From Protopterus annectens (taxonomy: Eukaryota; Chordata; Ceratodontiformes; Protopteridae), in the NCBI RefSeq assembly GCF_019279795.1, contig NC_056727.1:1204313222-1204377221 (forward strand): a DNA stretch of 64,000 bases, read 5' to 3'. Positions 57,661 through 64,000 of the stretch are shown here, piece by piece. The translations under genes and the position numbers were made by a program. Under the pieces are notes generated by a model, which saw only the letters and a program-made list of their open reading frames with translations, searched no databases and was not told where the DNA came from. Position 1 is the stretch's first letter. Each line of letters begins with the position of its first letter.

Positions 57661-58009
57661 ATTGGCTCTTTAATTTTTGAATTTCCTGGGGGGGGGTTGA
57701 AGTTTTTTTTGTTTTGGGGGGGGCAAATTTGTTCTTGACATCATCACGTGCAGAGGGTGCACAATGATGAGGAATACAGACAACCTGTCAGAATTCAACT
57801 GCAATTTAAACTTATTTAAGTGCAGCAGTCAAGAGCTGCAAATTTGGACTGGTCCACAGGTTTTTCCTCTTCTTATTCAAGCAGAGCACATCTTTCTTCC
57901 CTGTCCCGGTAAGATAAGAGGTTTTCTTTGGGCTTGCTGCATTCTTATTTTTTATTTTATGTCCAAGAGAAATGAGCTGCAATGTCCAAGACAAACTTAG
58001 TGTGTCAAA

Positions 58010-58193
58010 CAGGAGCTGCATTCTTATCTTATTTTAGTGTATTTTATGTTCGAGAGAACAAACAGGAGTTGCAGTGTGTGTGTGAGAGCTGAGAGAACAA
58101 ACAGGAGCTGCATTCTTATCTTATTTTAGTGTATTTTATGTTCGAGAGAACAAACAGGAGTTGCAGTGTGTGTGTGAGAGCTGAGAGAACAAA
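58010..58193 (+). repeat. 92-bp tandem duplication, two identical copies
   Basis: 58010-58101 and 58102-58193 read identically. Degenerate relatives of the core CAGGAGCTGCATTCTTAT recur from about 57960 to 58530, so this is the fresh part of an older minisatellite. Confidence 0.92.
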
Positions 58194-58528
58194 CAGGAGC
58201 TGCATTTGTTTATTTTAGTGTGTTTCTTATTTAGAACTGGAACTGCATGCATTCATTTCTGGAACTACATTCTTATTTGGTCCGAGAGATTCTTATTTTT
58301 ATGATAAACAGGAGCTACATTAGTATCTTTATTTTAGTATTTATGGTGTGTGTTTCTTATTTATAGTGGGAGCTGCATGCATGTATTTCTTATTTTATGT
58401 CCACGAGCTGCAATGTCTGAGACAAACTTTAATGGAGCTGCATTCTTAAGACAAACAGGAGCTGCATTCTTATTTTAGTAATTATCATCTGAGAGATTCT
58501 TATTTGTTTGGCAAACAGGAGCTGCATT

Positions 58529-58530
<2 letters not shown>

Positions 58531-58614
<84 letters not shown>

Positions 58615-58625
58615 TGTGTGCGTGT
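58531..58625 (+). repeat. (TG)n microsatellite
   Basis: About 45 TG units with a few interruptions at the right end. Confidence 0.98.
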
Positions 58626-58684
58626 TTAATCCCCCACTGAAGTGTGGCTGGTGGTTAGGGGTACCCAGACTCAAACTCTGTACC

Positions 58685-61060
58685 TTTATTTATTTTATTT
58701 ATTTATTTAATTTACATTTGTTGACCGGGATAGTCCAACTGGATATATGTCTATAATACACAATGAAGATTTAGTAAATGCTAGTTTCAAGCAGGTTACA
58801 GTCATAAGCAATACCAGCATTTAGCACATATAGTACTAACTTATTATAAAGCACTTTATAAAACATAACATTATTTTCAAAGTTATATATACATAACAGT
58901 ACATTCAGATTTAAGACACATTGAGCAGCAGTTATACAATTGACCCTTCCTGAAATGGTGTGGTAGAAAAAAGTAAGAAGTAGTTGAAGGTAAGGCACCT
59001 AAGTAATAGAGAGGTCACTAGTCGGAGTTAGTGCAAGGACATAACCAATGAGTTTTGAAATATTTCTTGAGTTTGTTTTTGAATGGAGTTAGTGAGGGTT
59101 CTAGGGTCAAGTCAACTGGGAGTCTGTTCCATGTTTTTCCAACAGAGTTGACAAACAGGGAGTCTCCAGCTGAGTAGTTGGATTTGTATGTTTGAACTAG
59201 GAGTCTACTGGATGATCACAGTGACCAGGTGCTGGTGTAGGGGTTGATAATATTTTTTTAGTGCAGGTGTATTTTCTGGTTTGTAAAGGACTTTGTGTGT
59301 CACTATTAGCTGGTTAAACTGCAGTAGGCTAGGCAGGTCAAGCCATCTTAGGTGATTTAGGAATGTCCAGTAGGCTGTGCCAGTAGCAAATCTGGCAATA
59401 TAGTTATAGCAGGATGATAGTTTATTAAGATCTGTTTTGTTTAAGTTGGAGAATAGAGGTGAAGTGTAGAGAAAAGTTGATAGTAAATGGGAATGGGCAA
59501 TTGCAGTTCTAGCAAGTGGGGTAAGGAAAGGTTTGAGTCTGTAAAGAGAGCCAAGTTTTTTATTAATGGTTTTGATAGTTTGATTGATATGGGCATCAAA
59601 TTTCAGGTTGTTATCAACTATGACACCCAGTAGTTTAGTTTGGGCTTCTGGGGAGATGACAGTGCCATTGTTAGTGGTTATGTTGAAGGCTGGCGGGGGA
59701 GTCCTGCATGTGGGGGAAAAGAGAAGCAGCTTAGTTTTGTTAGGGTTTAGGATTAGATGTTGATTGGAGAGCCATTTTCCACTGTATTGAAGGTATTTTG
59801 GGTTAATGTGAATAAAGTAGCTGGTGAGGTGTCAGAACAAATCAAGGTGGAGTCATCCACATATTGAATGCAGGTAGCATCTGGGATGACTGAATGTAGG
59901 TTGTTGATAAAGATGGAGAAAAGAAGGGTCCTAGTATTGAGCTCTGGTGGGACTCTTAATGTGATGGGTAGGAGAGATGATAGCTTGTCCTGCCATAGGA
60001 CTGCCTGTTGTCTGCCCTGCAGGTAGTATTGAAAACATTGGAGTGTATGGTTGTTTAATGAGAAGGCCTTCAAGGTACTTATAAGCATTTTGTGGTCAAC
60101 CATGTCAAAAGCATTGGATAGATCTAGAAAGAGTGCCGAGGATAGTTTATTATTGTGGTTGTAGTTGATGACGTTAGAGAAAGAGAGGGGGGAAGAAGTA
60201 GTACTGTGGTGTGGCTTAAAGCCATGCTGAAAGTTGGACAACAGCTTGTTCTGTGTGAGGTAGCTCATGAACTGGAATGTGTACACACTTCTCCATAATT
60301 TTAGCTAGAGGTGACAGAATAGCTATGGGTCTAAAGTTTGATAGTTCAGTGGAACTGCCTCCTTTATGGAAAGGTATGACATGGGAGATTTTCCATATAG
60401 TGGGTACAGTAGCTTCAGATATAGCTCTGTTGATCAAGATTGAGATGGGGTATGCTATGGTGTCAGCAGCCTTTTGCAGATAGTCTGCTGGGAGGTGATC
60501 GGCAGCCAGGGTGGTGGGTTTTCATTTCTTAAGTAGGACATGAATAAGTTGAGTAGGAACAGGTTGGAAGGTAAAGTATGTTTGGGTACAGGGTGTGGCT
60601 GCATTACAATTAGAGCCATTGGGAGGGAGTTGGCTGGCAAGAGACTGGATAGTCTCTGTGAAGTTATTAACAATGTCTACTGGGGATTTTTGTTGGGAAG
60701 CTGATGGGTGGAGTGGCGGTTTGGCCTGGGTGGAGTAGTTTGTTTATTCCTGCCAAGAACTTTTGAGGTTTGTTTTGGTGTTTTTGCAGTAGATGGTAGT
60801 AGTGGTTCTTTTTGTCTAAGGTTATGGATTTTTTTGGTGTCATTCCTTAGCTGTCTGAATCTTAGTTGATCAAGTGGGGCTTTTGTTTTTCAATAGGTGG
60901 CCCATGCTTTGTTTCTGAGTGAAATTTTGGTTTTGGTACAAGAAGCAAGAGCCTATATTCTCTACCCATACCACCACTTGTAATTCATGGAGTTAAGTTT
61001 TACAGAATGTCTGGAATGTTTGGCTCATACTTTTGGTCTGGTCCTCTTAAAATTTGCGGT
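58685..61060 (-). mobile_element. L2-like LINE, 5'-truncated
   Basis: Minus strand. An RT entry segment (PFHKGGSSTELSNFRPIAIL) near 60340, ALFLDLSNAFDMVDHKML near 60110, and the active site IQYVDDSTLICS near 59850, which keeps both Asp. The C-terminal block is VNSVGKTWNRLPVDLTLEPS near 59110. The 3' part ends in AAAT repeats at about 58685-58715 (TTTATT on the plus strand), next to GTTGACCGGGATAG. Several frame changes and stops. Same family as the LINE at 21.1-26.2 kb, and better preserved. No endonuclease remains. Confidence 0.82.
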
Positions 61061-61321
61061 TTTCTGACAAATCAGTGAGAACCGAATTCACTAAATAATG
61101 ATAGCCATTTAAGTTTCAGTCTTCCTATCTTTCAGGAAACACATGGTAACACAAAACATTTTATTCTAGCAACTTTTCTAGGATTATACAAGCAATGTTT
61201 AAACTACGTCCCTGGTTTTGGGCCTTTGTCCCCCCAATACATTTTGGCTTTTTCCAGATTTCTTCTGCTGCATAGTTTTTCATAGGGAGAGAAGTTTAGT
61301 GCTGCTTATGGCAAGTCTGTT

Positions 61322-61560
61322 TGTGTTGTTAGTAGCACAACAGGTAGAATACTTGCTCTTGATGCAGAAGGCTGTGGGTTCTACTCCCGCAGTATGTAGG
61401 TGGACTGCAGATACTGTACTGTGTTGTACATTTATGGCGGTGGATGCTGCTGTCCTGAGAATGTCTTCTTCAGTGGAGATACCTAGTAACTATGAACCTG
61501 TTATCAGTTTGCCATCCAGTCCCTACTGCAATATTACTAGCTTATCATTTTTTTTAATAG
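61322..61560 (+). repeat. tRNA-derived SINE
   Basis: An A-box-like TAGCACAACAGGTAGAAT is followed by GGGTTCTACTCCCGC (B box). A body ending near TTACTAGCTTATC and an AT-rich run comes next. It is not the same SINE as at 22.8 kb. The cloverleaf is imperfect, so it is not a tRNA gene. Confidence 0.6.
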
Positions 61561-61569
61561 AACATAGGC

Positions 61570-63600
61570 AATTTATTCCTCAGGGACAATAGGCACTTTA
61601 TTTGTAGATGAAACAATGAAATATAAAGTTGTTTGCTATCAGCAACCTCTTCATTAATTACAGTCTAGATCTCTTTAATGTGGAATTATTTAGATGACTT
61701 TTACTTCTGCAGAGATTGTGCATATTTACTGATACTGGTGGACTGTAGAAGTTTGAGTAGACTTTTATGATGGAAATGTTCTGATTTGGGCAGTTTTGTC
61801 ATTATTGGTTCATGCATTTTGTTTCATTGCTTACTGGAAAAATGTTCAAAACAATAAATCGAATATGCAGTCTAACAAGTGTGCTGTATTAGACAAGGAA
61901 TATAATTTAATGCATTCAGGAAGGTGTATCAAAGAACACATGTATGTTTCATGTGCAAGGGGCCTAGGATTTGAAAAAAGCCCAAAAGTAATCATTATCC
62001 ATTACTGGCCAGATGCATTTTCTTTGAATGTAGGTTTCAATGCTGTTTCAATGAATGTGAGTTTCAAGGGCAGAGAAGTTTTAATACTAAGTCTATTTTC
62101 ATTGTGAGACTGTATTGCATTGTTTAGCAGATGTATATTAGTGTTTGTGCTATAAAATGTAAAATAAAAGTTTTAAATGAAATTCAAATAATCATTATAG
62201 AAGTAAAGCAATAAGCACATTACAGTGTTTCTGGTAAATTGGGCTAAATAGCCAAGTAATGGGGCATTGGAATGGCTGCATGGGGGAGGCCCCATTCAAC
62301 CATGATTTTGTGAGAGGGGAAGGGTGGAAAACATAAAGACAGCCCTGGGAGGCACAAACTCTAGCTATGCCACTGATCAGTAGGCCATGGAAAATGACTT
62401 TTGGAGGCCTTAGTAAACTATAATGTTCTTTTGCTAAGATTAGAATATTGCCTACCATTAAATGCCCTACTTTTACCACAAAACCCACATACTGCAAGTC
62501 ACCAAAAACAAAATCCTAATGTCCATCATCTTCTCTCTTCCCAGTAAACATCATTGCTACACATTAAAAAAATGGTTACCATTTACTACAGGGTCTGAGG
62601 CCATATTTTGGTTGTTTGTTCTTCAGTTTGCATTTGAAAGTTGGTATCCCACAATTCCATTAGAGTGGGTGGGGTTACATTTGTATGTATGCAAATTTTA
62701 TGTTAATCAGCATACAGATTTGTACCTATTTTTCATGGACCTTTGTCCAGATTTTTGATGTTTCCAAGTTGAGAGGTATGTAATACTGTAGCAGTACATT
62801 CACATGAATGCCATATTAATAATAGAAATAGTTTTAAATACACAATACAGGCCTCTGTTTATTTACTTAGAAATTAAAGAAATGTTTTCTCTTTAAATAT
62901 TTTGTAATCTAAAATTATTTGAAAATACAATACAGTACAATAGCACAGGGGAGTTAAATAATAAAATGTGTCAATATCTGATTTGAAATGCTAATACTTT
63001 ATATATTTTTGCTGTCTTTTTGTTTAAGCAATGTCCATATGGAATGACTGTTAACCTTATCCTTAATTGTTAATTAATTAGATTTACATAATTTGTAAAG
63101 CTAAGTAATCAGATTTAAATAAGCTGTAATTAAGAGTTGCTGCAATTTATTTCCTGTTTTGGACTTTCCATGAGGGCTGCTTACCAAAGTGCTAGGGAAA
63201 GAAAAATAAATTATCTGTAAAGAAGCAAAACAAAGATACAGACCAGCAAGGCAAACCGCCCAATGACCACAGCAGCCCTGAATGAAGATATTGTCCAGGA
63301 TATAATGTCCACATCACATACACCATATCAAGATCTGACCAAGTGACCACTGTCCAGATATCATCTACTGATGTATGTCTTTGGAAAGCAACAGATGTGC
63401 CCACTGCCATGTAGTCTGAGCCTTGTGAGTTTAAGGTAAATCGTAGCCTCTCTTGATATAGTGCAATTTTATATAATCTGAAAACCATTAAAGATGACGA
63501 CTTTAGGTACTTGAAGGCAATGTCATTGTGGTGCAAATGAAATGAACACTTGGTTGTTTCACCTAATTTCTTATGTTCTTCTAATATATAATCTTAGTAT
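61570..63600. other. AT-rich non-coding DNA
   Basis: No supported gene. A 114-codon minus-strand frame at 63192-63536 starts with Met but shows no recognised motif. I leave it as unassigned. Confidence 0.35.
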
Positions 63601-64000
63601 TCTGTTTAACTTCTATGTAGTCGAGGAGGTATTCACCTTTCACCTTTGTTCTGGTAGTTGGAGAAGTAAATTGGCAGCATTGCTGGACTGGTTCATGTTA
63701 GTTTCTGTTTCTTTAGGCATGAATAACTGGTTTGTCCTAAGCAGTATTCTAGCCTTGTGGAAGGTCGCTCGAGTGCTCAGGCTTGTTTTTTTTTTTTTTT
63801 AACCAAAAGGTAATACTACACTGACATTCTCCTATTTGAAGCAATTTCCAGCAGAAAAACAGTCTTCTTCAACAAGTGTTTGAGCTCTGCTGTAGTTGCT
63901 GGTACAACATGGGATTTAGTTAGTGTCTCTAAGATGAAGTACAAGTTGCAAGGTGGCACTGGGTCCCTGATAATTGACCTTAAGGGACACTCTTAATTTG
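63600..64000 (-). mobile_element. DIRS recombinase remnant, copy 6 (runs off the window)
   Basis: The nucleotide order matches the recombinase region of copy 2 along its length: CACCTTTGTTCTGGTAGTTG, GGCATGAATAACTGG and GAAGCAATTTCCAGC correspond to the blocks around 14955, 15035 and 15135. Strongly diverged and broken. The rest would lie beyond the right edge. Confidence 0.5.

Noticed and set aside
58508-58756. An 82-codon Cys/Val repeat protein
   Set aside because: It is only the translation of the (TG)n microsatellite.
61322-61400. A tRNA gene
   Set aside because: B box is good but acceptor and anticodon arms do not pair, and SINE-like sequence continues downstream.
63192-63536. A 114-codon minus-strand frame with an acceptor-like tract downstream
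   Set aside because: It reads fairly protein-like but I find no motif, no donor partner and no neighbouring exon, so it is not called as a gene.

Overview
The window is repeat-dense vertebrate DNA with spliced-gene signals, not bacterial or viral. It holds DIRS-type tyrosine-recombinase retroelements, CR1-, L2- and L1-type LINEs, Penelope-like pieces, a Tc1/mariner end and tRNA-derived SINEs. This mixture fits a large-genome fish or amphibian; a lungfish or salamander/caecilian is my best guess, by inference only. No rRNA, CRISPR or canonical tRNA gene was seen.

Layout. Positions 1-8.2 kb are unassigned DNA rich in CA/TG words, with two exon-like plus-strand stretches that are no longer cleanly open (about 0.94-1.3 kb and 4.74-5.5 kb) and a degenerate tRNA-like SINE head. 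From 8.24 to 19.53 kb lie two nearly complete DIRS elements, head to tail on the minus strand and 232 bp apart. From 19.6 to 28.8 kb is a nest of LINEs: a CR1 inside an L2-like LINE on the plus strand, then an L2-like LINE and a CR1 on the minus strand. The minus-strand L2-like LINE carries a 1.3 kb insertion with a SINE, and a 137-bp-arm foldback. From 28.8 to 30.2 kb is a decayed tandem repeat.

The clearest non-repeat signal is on the minus strand. Three short exons at 49,092-49,217, 31,070-31,189 and 30,703-30,783 each have consensus splice sites and the same symmetric phase. The first two are paralogous: both encode a peptide with an EHLSV-x-x-KEE core. Their intron flanks are also recognisably duplicated. 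I infer a host gene, perhaps of the zinc-finger transcription factor type that carries KEE-rich linker exons, running right to left. Its 17.9 kb intron has been filled by three or more DIRS fossils (32.8-48.6 kb), a CR1 tail and an L1 fragment. One of these DIRS fossils carries a tandem array of 1,738-bp units in gag.

From 49.6 kb to the end there are: an L1-like fragment, a Tc1/mariner terminus, a 30-copy 32-bp satellite built of palindromes, the 5' part of a CR1 with an esterase-like ORF1, a CR1 tail, a head-to-head Penelope-like pair, minisatellites, a long L2-like LINE, a tRNA-derived SINE and a further diverged DIRS recombinase remnant running off the right edge.

The window is mainly an intron and flank of a host gene acting as a graveyard for retroelements. 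The best candidates for something undescribed are the duplicated exon pair, the palindromic 32-bp satellite, and the apparent GAACT core in DIRS target sites.
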